DNA of 64,000 nt, taken from NCBI RefSeq assembly GCF_965638725.1, contig NC_134953.1, positions 37,810,854 to 37,874,853 of the forward strand, written 5' to 3'. The position numbers and the translations under genes are program-made. Origin of the DNA: Aptenodytes patagonicus (Eukaryota > Chordata > Aves > Sphenisciformes > Spheniscidae). The notes below the pieces were generated by a model. That model did not search any database and was not told where the DNA came from. It was given only the letters and a program-made list of their open reading frames with translations. Shown piece by piece: positions 49,901-62,934 of this stretch; within the stretch, counting starts at the first letter, position 1; each line of letters starts with the position of its first letter.

Positions 49901-52900
49901 GAATAGTTTTAAAAGAGGGAGGGAAACTGCAGTTCTTAAAAACCCCCAAATCCAGAAGTTACTTGTATTGTCTTTTGTTGCTGGATGCTGCAGCCTCATT
50001 AAGGGCTATCTTTGGAGTTGTAGCTCCCCTCCTTGTTGTTTCGGGTATTGATGCAAAGGAACAACTTTGTGGTTCAGCGCAAAGACCAATAAAAGAAACT
50101 TTTGGAGAACTGACCACCATTTTAAGAACCTGTGGTTATATGATATTATCAGTACTCAACATAAATCCTCTGTTTTAGGCTTAGTCTTTGCTTATCTTTT
50201 GCTGTGCTTATATTCTTTGCACAACCTTTTACATTCTGTGTCTTGGGCAACTGAAGGCTTCAAATCAATGGAGCTTTAACTCGTAGAGAGTGAGCAAGTA
50301 CTCAGGGTAACCCCTGTGTGAGTTCATAACTCTGACTTTGAACAGTGAATATATTGGTTAACTTTTAATGGTTTGAGCTGTTTAGAACACAAGCTCTTTA
50401 ATCCACTGATGGTGTTATTTCAGGTTAAAATATAATCTGAATAGACACAACTGAGTTTTATTTAATTGAAGTTCAGTGACAGTACATTAATTTAATTGCT
50501 TTTAGTATTTCTCTTAGCTCAAAAAATATAGAACTCTATGCAGTTGCCTTTCTAACTATTTAAGTACTTTGAGGATGACATCCAAAAGCTTTTTAGTTTC
50601 AGGGAAACAGGGCTGTCAAGACTCAGGTTATGCTAATCTGTTAGGCTGTTTGAAAACAGTATATTACAAAATATTCAGTAGGTCTGAATCAGCATTTATG
50701 GGCTTTCATAGCTACCTGGCTGCACAGTTGTCAGTTCATTAATACGATACTTCAGCCAAAAAATTAGGTTATGTTTTTGGTTGGTGTGTAGAAACATACA
50801 GTCAGTTATGGTTTCAAATTCAGGTGCAAGACTGGAAGTGGTAGATAAGAGTCCTATTTTTAATGGTACTGTCTTGTGTGATTTCTGGTCAAGTCAACTA
50901 ACTTCTATCTTGGCTTCCACCTACAGCAAATGGGAGTAGTGATATTTGTGTTTGTTTCAATGGAGTAAATGTTTATCCTATTTTCCCTTCCTTTTCATGG
51001 TACAGAGAGCTGGGCTGTGGACTTGAAGATAGTTATGCAGAAAGTTCTAACTTACAGAAAGACTAATACACGGTCAGCATTGGCCACTCTCAAGCACATT
51101 CGTTTTATCATGTTAATTGGAATATAAAGGATCACAGAGATATTTAGTACAGGTGCCTTTTCTTAGATTAGCAACAATTCTTATTTCCTTGATAAGAACA
51201 ACTTGATTGGCTCTCATGAAAGATAATGAATACAGTGGATCTGAGTCTGAAGCTGGCTTTTTATTTGATGAACAGGAATGCTAGCATCCCCTCATTGTTC
51301 AGCTAACTCACTGTCTTCTGCCTGGAGACTGGGAAATGAGTTCTCTTTGAAATCCATTTGGTTTCTGAAAACGTTATCTTGAGACATCAGCAGTGCTGCT
51401 ACTTGTAACAGTGGGGAGACTGTGGGGAGAAAAATACAGAAGTTGTAGAGCTAATAAATCTGATGTTGGTACCAGGTAGATTAACGAAAGACAGTTTCCC
51501 CTACTTTTGTTCCCTTTTTTGGTAGCAAGTCTGGGGCCCATTGCAATACAAATGCCCTAATCATCCTCAGAAACAATTACCAGGCAGGCAGCTGAATCTC
51601 AGAAAACAAATTGTCCCGATTTCTTTCTCTTGTTACAAAGAGACATGAAAATCTTTTCCAGTAAAACACCTCTAAGATCAAAGGTCTTTTTAAGCATACA
51701 TTATGATCTGTTTTTTTTGAAGAATCCATGCATGACAAATCCATGTTAATCTATATGGTTTTCTACCGGAATGACAGTTTACAGAATTATTATACAAACT
51801 AACATGGAGAACATGTTTCTGTCTAAAAACAAGGAAAAATTAATTAAATACAAGTAATGTATTCTCTGCATGTAACATTTGAGGTTCTTGCTAGAGTGCT
51901 TGACTTCTTTTAAGGTTTTTAAGTGTTTATGTCCATTCAATAGATGAAGCGGAGCAAGACCAACAGGACCTTCGACAGAGAAAAGCTGAAATTGCAAGAT
52001 GCTGGATTAAGTATTGCCTGAATCTCCTGCAAAGTGCTCGGAAATTACTTGAGGTAACCGAAAATCTGTTCTGTAGCTGTCACTGTTTAAAACCAAACAA
52101 AGTCTATTTTGACGTTTGCAACAGGAATCAATTCATAGTTGGTACCAAATGATAAATAATTGCCCAATGAACAATACAATAGATGCTTGCAATGTAGCAG
52201 GTGTTTCATAGTATGCTTTGACTTTAATGCAGCACTTAGAAATAAGCACGGATAGGAGATCAGCTCTGTAATGTGATCAGCGCACTGCTTGTACAGCAAC
52301 TTCACTAATTTCTCTCTGCTGCATTTTCTTGTGGCTTGATTTGGCAGATCTCTTATTTAATTGCTAGTAAGAACATCATCTTAATATGCAACCGTTTTGT
52401 GTGCTGGTGTTCTCATTCATTCAAGCCTTTGATTCATTCAAGCGTTCATTTCATTCATGTAATCATTCATTCGAATGTTTAAAACTCGGCATTTGCTGAA
52501 ATGCTTTGCAGAAGCAGGGCCTTTGGGCTTTACATTTATTGTTTTGGCTATATTGTCACACAGGGTAGGGAGACGAAATTGTCTTAGTCATGTTTTTACA
52601 GAATTGAGACTGTAATTTACATGCTATTTTGTGACTATAAGGTCTAGTATGCCAACGTGTCTTCTCTTCTGTCTTGTGGCTAACTAGTTTGTATTTCAAA
52701 GGTAACTCATAAATAAAATGATTTGGTGTAAGTCACTCTTTGTAAGCCACGTGCATTTTTAATTAGTATGCTTTGTCATTTCAGGATAACATAGGCGAAC
52801 TGGATCCAGACAGGCAATTGGAACTTAAAGCCCAAAGGAAAAAAGAGGAGGATGAAAAAGAGAAGGGCAGGAAAAAAGCTGTCCTTTTTGGAACGAGTGA

Positions 52901-53663
52901 TATATGTGACTCTGTCTTAGCCATGGAAGAGAAAGTGAGCAGCGTATATCCTTTAGATTTTCAAGAAGCCAGAGAAATCTTTCTAGTTGGTCAGAACTAT
53001 GTTCAGGAAGCAAAAGAGTTCTTTCAGGTTGATGGTTATGTTACTGATCATATTGAAATTGTTCAGGATCACAGTGCTTTGTTTAAGGTACTTGCTTTCT
53101 TTGAAGAAGACTATGAGAGGCGTTGCAAAATGCACAAGCGTAGAATAGACATGCTGGAGCCTATATATGCAGACTTGAATCCACACTACTATCTGTTGAT
53201 TAGTAGGCAGCTTCAGTTTGAACTAGCTGACACCTATTACGAGATGATGGATTTAAAGGTAGCTATTGGTAACAGGTTAGAGGAGCTAGACTCCCACACA
53301 ATTAAAAAAATTAATTCTCTGGCTCAGTTAGCAATCAAATACTATGAACTTTTCTTAGATTCTTTGAGGAACCCAGATAAGGTGTTCCCTGAAGAGCTCG
53401 AGGAAGATGTTCTTCGCCCTGCAATGGTGGCTAAATTTCATATTGCACGACTATATGGTAAGCTTATTACTTCGGATAGCAAAAAGCAACTGGAAAATAT
53501 GCAGACATCATTGGAATATTACACATTTCTGGTAGACTATTGTGAGAAGTACCCAGATGCTGTCCGTGCTGTTGAAACTGAACTAGAACTCAGTAAGGAG
53601 ATGGTGGGTCTTCTTCCAACAAGAATGGAGAGGCTAAGAGCAAAACTGTGTCCATTCATATAA
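40486..53663 (+). CDS. KIFBP: KIF-binding protein (kinesin-family binding regulator)
   Basis: Cytoplasmic alpha-helical, TPR-like protein that binds kinesin motor domains and blocks their microtubule attachment; needed for axon growth. Loss in human causes Goldberg-Shprintzen syndrome (family knowledge). Exons: 40486-40833, 43929-44027, 47881-47960, 48071-48254, 49417-49501, 51944-52053, 52785-53663; 594 residues versus 621 in human. Close to human throughout: [12 protein letters not shown] at the start, [85 protein letters not shown] and [13 protein letters not shown] near the end. The last exon encodes almost half the protein. The deficit relative to human falls in exon 1, where a human acidic/proline linker is reduced to [13 protein letters not shown]. 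Intron 1 holds a CR1 LINE. Confidence 0.95.
42987..43612 (-). mobile_element. CR1 LINE, 5'-truncated, antisense in KIFBP intron 1
   Basis: Read on the minus strand this is the 3' end of a chicken-repeat-1 retrotransposon: the end of the reverse-transcriptase ORF, a short 3' UTR, then the diagnostic terminal ATTCTATGATTCTAT repeat (near 42987-43000 on +). On + it shows the familiar start AATCATAGAATAGTTTGGGT followed by TGGAAGGGACCTCTAAAGG. It is 5'-truncated at about 43612, as most CR1 copies are. No target-site duplication is evident. The long surviving reading frame suggests a fairly young copy. Confidence 0.93.
43072..43612 (-). pseudogene. C-terminal fragment of CR1 ORF2 (reverse transcriptase)
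   Basis: Uninterrupted frame from the truncation point to a natural stop. It includes [20 protein letters not shown], then [40 protein letters not shown] and [20 protein letters not shown], which are standard CR1 ORF2 C-terminal motifs. The catalytic endonuclease and polymerase domains are missing, so it encodes no active enzyme. Confidence 0.85.
47603..47656 (+). repeat. Two adjacent perfect inverted repeats in KIFBP intron 2
   Basis: First: TAAAGTATG / CATACTTTA (47603-47611, 47616-47624) around TAGG. Second: CTTGTAGAA / TTCTACAAG (47631-47639, 47643-47651) around GTC, extendable by TTTAG / CTAAA (47621-47625, 47652-47656) across a 5-nt bulge. They lie about 225 bp upstream of exon 3. Function unknown. 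Confidence 0.6.
52412..52474 (+). repeat. Degenerate (ATTC)n tetranucleotide repeat
   Basis: Imperfect TCATTCATTC-type units in KIFBP intron 6, about 310 bp upstream of exon 7. Interrupted, hence probably old and stable. Confidence 0.7.
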
Positions 53664-54197
53664 ATACTTGCCTTGAAGAAAATGTGCACTATTAAAATGA
53701 TATCTGTCAAAACCAGTGCTTCCGTACTGATTGATAGAACTAAGGTGTCTACAGTTTGGCAGTCCACCTAGAGCCTGCAGTAGTGTAACTTTGTGAGAAA
53801 CTCAGAGCTCTCCAGTTCAGTAGCTCACCCACACTAACGGTATAAACTTTAAATGTAAAGTGAATGTCCAGCTAATGCTTTGTATTGTTTGTCCTCTATG
53901 TAAATACAAACCTTTTTTCCCTTATGGTTTTTTCCTTCGGCATATCGTTCAGTTTCTAAATGTGGTGCTGTATGAAAATTGTTTCTTTTCCTAGAGAAAC
54001 AAATTCTCTTAAAATTTTTCTAAGAAACCTGAGGCACGTTCTTCCAACTAGAATCTCTCTTATCTATTCTAACCTTTGTCCCCAGAAAACTTTATTCATA
54101 TGAAGGGAACTTTATGTTATTTTCAATATATGTTTTCTATGTTGCTCAGTGTTTTCTTTTTTTCCCCTGTTAATCAAAACCTAGTTGATAGAGGCTC

Positions 54198-54203
54198 AAT
54201 AAA
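54198..54203 (+). terminator. KIFBP: Polyadenylation signal of KIFBP, proximal
   Basis: First canonical AATAAA after the KIFBP stop, 535 nt downstream, followed by GT/T-rich sequence. Confidence 0.55.
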
Positions 54204-54296
54204 TGGACTAGCTTGCCTAAATGTTTTTTCGGAGTCCTTAGAATTCTGTTTCCTTGTGTCTTACTAAGATATGATATACGTTACAACTTTGGCCAA

Positions 54297-54302
54297 AATA
54301 AA
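54297..54302 (+). terminator. KIFBP: Polyadenylation signal of KIFBP, distal
   Basis: Second AATAAA 99 nt after the first, followed by TTGTGAAAGTGTTT, a good GU-rich downstream element. Either or both may be used. Confidence 0.55.
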
Positions 54303-57300
54303 TAGTTGTGAAAGTGTTTCCACGAGTGTCTTCAGTAAAAACACGTGAGCAACTGAAGTGTTAGAACGAAGAGCAAGAAAGCAGCAAACTTTCTTGCTTG
54401 TGGTGGGAGGAGATACCCTGCTCTTAATACACTGTAGAGAATTCACAGGGTAGAGGCGCTGTGCTCCAGTGCTCCAAACAGTTGCCGAATACAGCTTTAA
54501 AGGCCTGGGATGCCATGGATGGCTTCTTACCTTGAGTCAGTCAGGGAGCCCAGGTGCTGCCTTAGCAGGAGCTGCAAGTAGGACCTCTCTGAAGCTGCTG
54601 CAGATCCCAGCGCTGCTGAGGCGCTATTCAAAATCTGCTTGTGAGCCACTGATTGCTGACTTCTCTATTAAAGCTGTCCTGATTGCATTAAGGACCTGCT
54701 GATCTGGCAACGTTCCTGATCTTACACAACCTGTTACCTTTGCCTTGTTCTAATTTAGCCACCTATTTACTCTTTATGGAAGACCAGGCTGCATTTCTGA
54801 CCCAAAACATACACAGAGGTTGTCTTTGTATTTCTGGTGTCCACAGAAGGATTATGAACCAGGACCTGTTTTAGATAAAATGTAGGCTGAGCACCTTGTC
54901 CAACCATATATTAAGAGATTACAGTCCGAGATGCCAGGGGAATATGGGGAAAGTGAAGTGGCAAGGTGATGGGGTGCTCAGTAGTGTGCCACTCTGTGCA
55001 CCAGCAGTCTTATTGCTGTCAAGTTCATGGAAGATGTTTACAGCAATAGAGGGCATTGAAGGAGAATAGACAAACAACTATATTATTCCGGAAAACGAGA
55101 GGGGGAAAAAATGACATTAGCTTGGAGGGTGTGAGGGGGAAGCATGTGCAAACAAGAAAGCGTGTATATCTTAAACATGTGGTAAAAATCTCTAGCTTGC
55201 AGAATTGTCTGCAGAAGTCTTCTAACCACAGACAAATAGGCCAACAAATGGGTCCTGGAAACAAGAGGCTGCAAAACTCAAAACTAGACCAGCTACCTGC
55301 ATGCATATAGATTAAGGGAGAGAGTGTGTGCACGTGTGTGTGTGCGTTGTTTCTGTTTTACTAAATAATTGTCTAGTCAGCCTTTAGGAGTTTCTTTTTT
55401 GCTGTCAGACCTTTTATTCAGTTTTTCCCGTGGCCTGAAGGTAGGACAGCCTATCATTTCTCAGTGAAACTGTTCTCAGCGGGCTGTACTGTGCATTATT
55501 TTTGTCTATGATTTCAATTAAAGCTAGTATGCACTTCTACCACAAACTCATAATTTGAAAGCTAATTTTTTTCTACTAACTTTTAGCTTCATATTTGAGT
55601 AGAAGGAGGTGATACATGATCCCCCCCCGCCTCCTCCCATATGCTTTATTATTCCACCTATGAGGGCCTATGAGCAAATTTTTTAAAGCAAGGATTGGCT
55701 CGTCAAACTTAGTTTACCTGTAATTTAGGGAAGGATAGATTGTGGGCTAAACCAGCACACAATTACTTTCTTCTTTTCAAATAGAATAATCCTGTCATAT
55801 CCTTCAAATACTGGTCTGAAGTGAGCGTTGAAAGTTACCTGCAGGGTAGGCAAAGCCCACTGAAGCATGGGGCTACGTGTCCCTTTTAACCAGCAGTTGT
55901 GGGCAGAGGAACACCCTGAATTCACCGAAATCCTAGTGAGAGCTCAGCAGACAGGCAGGAGCAGGTCCATACTGAAGAAGGCCCGGAAATAAGAGAGATC
56001 GGAGGTTTTTCAACACAGCTGTGTGGTTGGGGCTATGGTTTGGAGACCTCTCTCCTCTGAAGATAACCCAGAAGAATGCTTCAGCTTTGCAGCTCTTCTT
56101 AAAAACTGTGCAGTACAATGTAAATGCATTTCGTATAAATGCATACAGAGTTACAGAAACCAATGGTGCCAAGTCTTCATCTCTTATAGTGAACGTTCAA
56201 GACTACCACCAGCTAAGTATATTTTATTACCGGAGACGATACTGTGCCAGATGCTCAGCACAACACACTACGTTGTGGTTCTTTTAAGGCATGTCTTTTT
56301 AAGGAAACCTTTTGAATAATTCCTGTTTGTTCCATGATTTGAGAGAATGAACTTAAATAAAATTGTGTATTTAGTTTAAAAAAAAGGAGGGGGGGAGCTT
56401 GTTGGATTAGGCAGCAAAGCTCCCTTCAGGAATGTTGAGTTTTAACTGTAAAGTATGTGTGAGGTCAGGCATTTATTTCAAAGATTAATTAAAGATTAGG
56501 TTCCTGTGAACTCCATTTAACCTGCATTTCTATTCCTTTTTGTACGGCAAAAAAAAATCTTACAACTGAAACGTCCTTTCTGTTGTTCTGCTAGTTTTTC
56601 TCCTTAGCCAGCAGAAAGTAGTGAGGTTTACAAGAAGCCCATGTTTGTGCAGAATTTGTATCGAGTGTGAGATCTCCTGAACTCGGAGGCTATAACCTCA
56701 GCGTAATTCTTCAAATAGTGCAAAATACTCGTGAGAAGTAATTTGGTTTGATTAAAAACACAGTTTTGTTTTAATTGAAATACTCTTAATTCTCATGCTG
56801 GCTGGAGATACGGTATGTGTTATAAAACAGGTCGATCAGGAAGGTTGTGCTGTGCTTAAATATTTCAGGAGAGAAAGAAACCAGTGCCTCGTTCTCTGTC
56901 TCTCCCTACAAGCCCATCAAAGGAGGCTCTTTCATTTTTTCCCTTGAGGGGACCGGTCCAGAGGAGAGCGGCAGGCGGTGACAGCCGTGTCCTTTGCCGT
57001 TCTCCCCTCTTAAGCCAGCTGAAATACCAGGGGAAGTGGGCAGAAGTGAACCCTCACTTCCCCTTCGCAGCCGGAAAGCGGGTCCCCCGTGTTGCAAGGG
57101 GAGCAGCCAGTGGCGGTTGCTGCCTCGGTGTGGCAAAAGCAAAAGGTCCCTGGGCTGGGTTTGCTCTATTTGCCTGCCCAAAAGCTCCTCTGCTGGGAGT
57201 TTTGGTCTTGCCCAGCACAGGCTCATGTGGTTCTGGCGAGGCGGATGGTTTCCTCCTCTGTCTGCAAAATGGAGATGCCTCAGTGTATCAGTGCAGCGCT

Positions 57301-60300
57301 CACACTGGGTGTGATTGCTGCTGCACTTCCATGTCCAGAAATATTGCAGGAGCCTGACTGAGGTAGACATCAGACAGCGAGAAACAAGGCTGATCTTGTT
57401 AATGCATGGTTTTACACATTTCAGTTTTGTTTGGTGTTTTCCTTTCACTCAGCACTGAGAGCACGAAGATGAGCTTTACTCGTGTGTTTCTTTTAAAAGA
57501 CTGAGCTAGTCACTGTTACCTAGGTGTTTTCTGTGGAACTTTTCATTACAAAATGCACAGAAATAGTCATGCGAAGGAGGACTTAGACTGGCAGCTCACA
57601 AGGCCAGCCCTTCTATAGTCTCGAAGTTACAGAACTGAAGACTGCTATGTTAAAAGCAAGTGCGTAAATTTGTGGTGAGAAGCATTTGTCAACTTTCTTT
57701 CCTCTCGAATTGCAACATCTTTGGCCACTTTAGAGCTCGCCACAAATGACTAGGGCAGATTTTAAATTTGGTTTGAAAACTGCTTTTATGTACTTCCCAG
57801 GAACGCTGCCCAAAGTGCCTGCTAGTACTTTTTAATTTTGCAGTTTGGCTGGTGGTTTCTAGCTCTTCCTTGTCATGGGTAGGCGTACAAACAGTCCGCG
57901 GTTTCCTGACGAGGACTATTTGCCTGGCTGACTTTTTTCCAAAACCATTGTTCGATTGTGTCTTTACAGCTGAAGATCTGGACAACGTGCCAGAGAGAGG
58001 CTGTTGGACTATTGGGATAATAAAGATAGTGTATTTTGCAAACACATTACTTGCCTTCAGAACAGAAAATGTCCGTGGTATCATGCATTTGTTTAGAGAG
58101 GTGACTGATAACAATGTGGTGCCTTAATGCCAAAGACCTTAATAATTCAGGTGTTTTTAGCAATGTTTTAAATGTTTAGTACTTGAGTTTTTGGTATTTG
58201 TTATGCACAAAATACTTAAAGTCTTTTTACATGCTCATAGTCGCTCTAAAAGAGACTTACCTAGTTGGCATCAGACAAGGATGCAAGGATTTCACTATTT
58301 GAGGTTTTTAATGCAATTTTCTGCTGAAACAAAGAGGATGAGTGATTGAGTGAAAGATGGCGATGGGCATGTGATGGAGTGAGCTGGTGTTAGTCACTGA
58401 ATGCCGTAAGTGGAGTACACGCACTTGCGTCAGAGAGCTATTCCAAGATCCACAGGTGAAATGCATGGGGCAAAAAAAAAAAAAGGAATTAACAAGATGA
58501 TTTCCTGTATGCTAACTGTCTTGGAGGGGACCAAGAGCAAGTGGTTCCCAGGCGGGGTCTCAAACCGCTTGGAGTGTTGGCCATGAAATACCTCCTGCTC
58601 TCCTGGAGCCCATCTCGGGGTAGCCAGTGGGTTCAGCAAACACCAGAGAAGTTTCACAGCAGCCCATGAGAGGATGCAATCAGGTGGGCCCAGAGCCTCC
58701 TTCTACCAGAAAGCCAGGACTTTTTAAATAACAGAGGTAGTGACACCCTAGAAGCAATGTCTAGTACAGACAAGGAGATGAAAATGGTGATGCTGGATCC
58801 AATTGCCAGCACGTGGGATGCAGGCTGCAGGAGAGGAGGGGGCCTCCTGCCAGCAAAGTTTACTCTGAACACCAAATATTTCCTGATGGTTTGTGCGTGG
58901 ACACCTAGCCCTGATGAGTGTCACACACTGCTATCCATCCTGCCTGCCCACATCTGGAACTTTTGGCAAATAACTCTCAAATCCTTTTTCTTTTAACTTC
59001 TCCATGTGCTCTGCCTTAGTGTTTTCTTATGGCACCGAGCTGCTGGTGTTACACAGGGCTCGTGGAAAGGCATACTTTGCTCTCTGCACCATAAAGGCAC
59101 AAGGTATTGCAAGTGCAAGGGTCTTGTGAGTCTCACCTCCCTGGTTGGCCTGTCCAGGCCTCCCCACTGCACTCTGCTGGAAACGTTAGATGAGACAAAT
59201 CCTGCCCCAGGCTTCGGCTTTCCCTGCTGGCTGACCTCTGTCTGGGTCCTGCACTAGAAAAGATGAAAAAATAGAGCTATTATAGAGCTATTTCCTGTCT
59301 CTTTGAAGCAGGAAAAGGCAAAAAATGCTTTTTTTCCTAATTAATGCAAATTGTGTTTTCTAAAGGGACGTGCTCATCTTGAAATCTTGAAAATTGCTTC
59401 CACTGTGGGCCTGGTGCTGCTCTGGGGTGAGGTTTTAAAGAAGGACGGATGGCCACTGAAATTGCCTCCCTCATCAGAAACCGGAGCTTGGCTGCTGTGT
59501 CATGTTTTAATGAGTTGTTGTTTTTAAACTATAGTCCTGAATTTGCCAGCCAAAACTTCCTGCTGCATCAGGCTTCAGCACTTGGAAGCAGAAAGCATCA
59601 CACCTCCCAGCACAAAGGAAAGCTGCTTTTCTCCTCCTGAAGGACAGGCCAGTTGCTTGGTTAACGGTTTTGGTAGAGGCAAGATCGCTGATGGGAAAAG
59701 GCCGTTGGCAGCTTCCTGTCAGTCGGTGGCTGTGTTCGATCTCGACACAGCTGTGGCTTTCCAGCAAAGATTTCTCCCCATGCGCTTGTTGACCTTCATC
59801 ATGGGAAAAAGGAGGAGTTGCTCTTCTGTGTGATCTAGATAGCAGTGATTGTCAGATTTCTATGTGATGCACATGAGTGTTAATGCTTTCTTGCAAGATC
59901 TGAATCTTATCTTCATGGGCCAGGTCCTGATACTGCCCTCGGAGGCAAGAGGCAGCGGCATGAGAGACCGAGGGATGCCACGTACTGCCCTGCTGTGTGT
60001 GCCATGACGCTCCTGGTACATGGGCGAACACAGGGGCCAGGTGCTGAGCTCAGATGCGACCCCGGTTAAGAATTCATCTTTGCTCAGGGCTGGATTTAGA
60101 ATTCCCCCAGGTTGACCCAAACCTTCCTCCCTGGGTTGCCAGCTCTTTGCTATTTTGAGGCAGGGCATGTTTTTGCTTTTCAGTCCCCAAAGGTTGGTTG
60201 GTCAAACATGAGCTGGTGACAGAAAGCATCCTTAAATCTAGCTGGGCTGCCTGCCTGGGAGGAGCTTGCTGCTGGGTGGGTTGGGGTGATTTTGGGGTGT

Positions 60301-62532
60301 TTAACAGGGCAGCTCATGGGTTATCTCTGAGACAGATCAACGTGCTCAGGGCCTGTTGTATGTCCAGGTCCAACGGATCTTGTTCTACCTCGGCAGCAAG
60401 TGTTGGGGAAGAAACCTGTTCTGCCTTCCCAAAGGACAAGATAGGCAAAAAAATGCTCCTCGTGTTCAACCCAGCTGCCATTCAGACACTCTCCCCTTCC
60501 CCTTCGCTCACTGTCTGACCTCTGGTTTTTTTCAACTGTTGCCCTAATTCTCTCTTTATGCCCTATTCCAGCTCTGCTCATAACAGATGTAGCCTTTCCT
60601 GTACTGGCTGCTCTCCAGAGCAGTGACTTGTACAAAATACCTATTTCCACTTTCCCAGAGGAGCAAATAAAGAGCTGAGCATCGCAGGCAGGGCCCAGCG
60701 CTTTGGGACCCCTGGCTGCTCTAGCTGGCTGCAGGCTTTGCTGCTCCGCTGGGGAGGTGCATTCAAGGGGTGCAGGGGGCAGCCTGAATCCCCCCCCAAA
60801 GCCAGGACCGAGTTCCTGCTGGCTGAGGCAGGGGAAAACCTGACCCCTGAGAGCAGAGTGACCCTGCAGCAGTTAAAGTTTATCTGATTTCCGAGCAGTT
60901 ATGAATGAGAAACTTCTTTATCGGGACCCCCCACTGGATGGATATCACCTCGCCTGCATGCCTCGCTGATAAGCGCTGGGACCGTGGGTGCCCATGCACC
61001 CATGGGACCCCATCCGCTGGCTGGCTGCTTGTTGGAAATACGGGTTGCAAAGCAAACCGGGTGAGGAAAAGCAGCAGAGAGAGTGGCCCAACGTAGCTAC
61101 GTCGGACTGCTCCTCTGGACAGAGCTGCGCTGGCGGCACTTATCTGGGCTAGAGTAGGGCAGGGGTTGGTGTCCACTGAGGAACTGGCCGAAATACCCCC
61201 ATGGTACTCCTCCGGGTTACTGAAATGGGCCCACTGGGAATTTTTTTTGCCCTACATCCCCTGCCCTCAAAGGCAGGATGGATGTCCTCATACCAAGCAC
61301 TCCTGTGGTGTGGTCCCCATTTAGTGATGTTACTAAATTACTCGTTACTCCTGAAGCCAATTGGGAGATAAAACAGCCCCAAGAGTTATGACTAAGGAGC
61401 AGTTAATCACTTCAGATTTTGAAGTGTTTGTTATAGCTTAGGGGCTACTCCCAGATTTTTCAGGCACATAATGAAGAATCCCGGGTGTTTGGTTGAGGGG
61501 CTGGGTGCACAGTGCTGAGGCAGCACCCTCCTTCCACCAGCCCACTGCTCCCCAAATTAATGCCTTAGAAAAATGCAGAATTCTTAATCTGCTTTGCGTA
61601 TGATTTGAAAATAACGGCAGTGCTTCAGTGCGGTAGTTGTAAGAAATACTTCAGGAGCCAGCTGCGTTCTCAAATACCTGCTCCTCATTTATTTTCTTCT
61701 TTTTATAGGCTTATTCTGTTGGGGCATTTAATCTTCCAATCTATACGCACAAGATCTATGCAAGGGGAATATTATCCTATGAACCTTCCTTGCAGTTTAC
61801 GGGAGGTAAATCTTGAGGTAGCTGACCTAGGTACAGTGACTGTCTTCTCCTCTGTGATTTAAAATATTTTTCTTAAAAAAACCCTCTTTCTCTTAAACTC
61901 TGATAGTCATGCAGTGGCACATTTCAAGGTTAGCGTTCCAATATAGTATAGTTTGTATGCTGTTTTCTGTTTAAAAAAAGAAAAAGTGTATTAACTTTCT
62001 GCAACTTGTGGCCTCTAGCTGAAGATGAGATTTTTTTTTTTACGTGTGCTGATTATTTGCATTTTATGCACTGAGTGGCTTACAGAAAGTGTAAATAATT
62101 GCACAGCATTCCTTGGGCATCCCATGACACTCCACAAAAGGGCGTGCTTTACTCTTAAGACTTACACATCCCAGATTGCTTCAGATCCAGGTCTCCGGAA
62201 TCACTTACACATTCGTAGGAAGGAGGAAAGCTTTTTGCTTGCAAAGCGCGGTGGGGTGCAGGCACTAGCGGAGCGCAGCAGGACAGGAGACCCGTGGGTT
62301 TCTGGCCCCCACTACGCAGGTGTACGTGAGATGGGAGAGTGAAAAATCTGCTTCGGTCTTCCCATGGTTACCAATTGTAAAGCAATCTCATTTCCTGAGG
62401 CGCGCCACTAACACACAAGAAAATAACAAAACCGTGTGGCAAAACTGCCAGTGCCTCAAGTTCCCCCGTCGGCTGATGGTACGAGACAGATAACTCGGCT
62501 CTGCGAGATCCCCCTCCAGATACGGGAGTTTT

Positions 62533-62572
62533 GCAGCTCCCACCTACCCCTGGCAGCTCCCACCTACCCCCC
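62533..62572 (+). repeat. 20-bp tandem duplication
   Basis: Two consecutive 20-bp units beginning GCAGCTCCCACCTACCCC; they differ only in the last two bases (TG versus CC). Confidence 0.85.
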
Positions 62573-62910
62573 ATGGCTCCCCCTGCTCCCGCAGGATCCC
62601 TGGCCCCCTGTGACCGTGCCTGCTGGTGGGCACTGCTCCAGCTGCATCCCACAGGGCTTCCAGTGCCAGGGTGAAAAAAGCCGCGGGCTGGTGCGAAGGG
62701 CAGAAATAGCCGGTGGAGGGGTGCTTTCCCCCGTGTGGGGAGTTGTTTGCTCACACTGGAGGGGTGTGGAAGGGGTCGGCGCATGCCCGTGACCAGCGGA
62801 AAATGAGAGGTGTTATTGCAGGAACGGCTTCCGCAGCCTTCAGCACGCGGAGGCTGATCGCCTCCCCACAGGCGTTCGCTTGGGTTCCTATTGATGCTGA
62901 GCACCACCTT

Positions 62911-62934
62911 AAAAAAAAAAAAAAAAAAAAAAAA
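62911..62934 (+). repeat. Poly(A) tract, 24 nt
   Basis: Uninterrupted A24 in intergenic DNA. No recognisable retroposed sequence precedes it, so it is called a simple repeat, not the tail of a retrogene. Confidence 0.85.

Noticed and set aside
56884-57448. Open frames on both strands in a local GC-rich patch
   Set aside because: No recognisable motif, no splice partners, and mutually overlapping frames; composition alone explains them.
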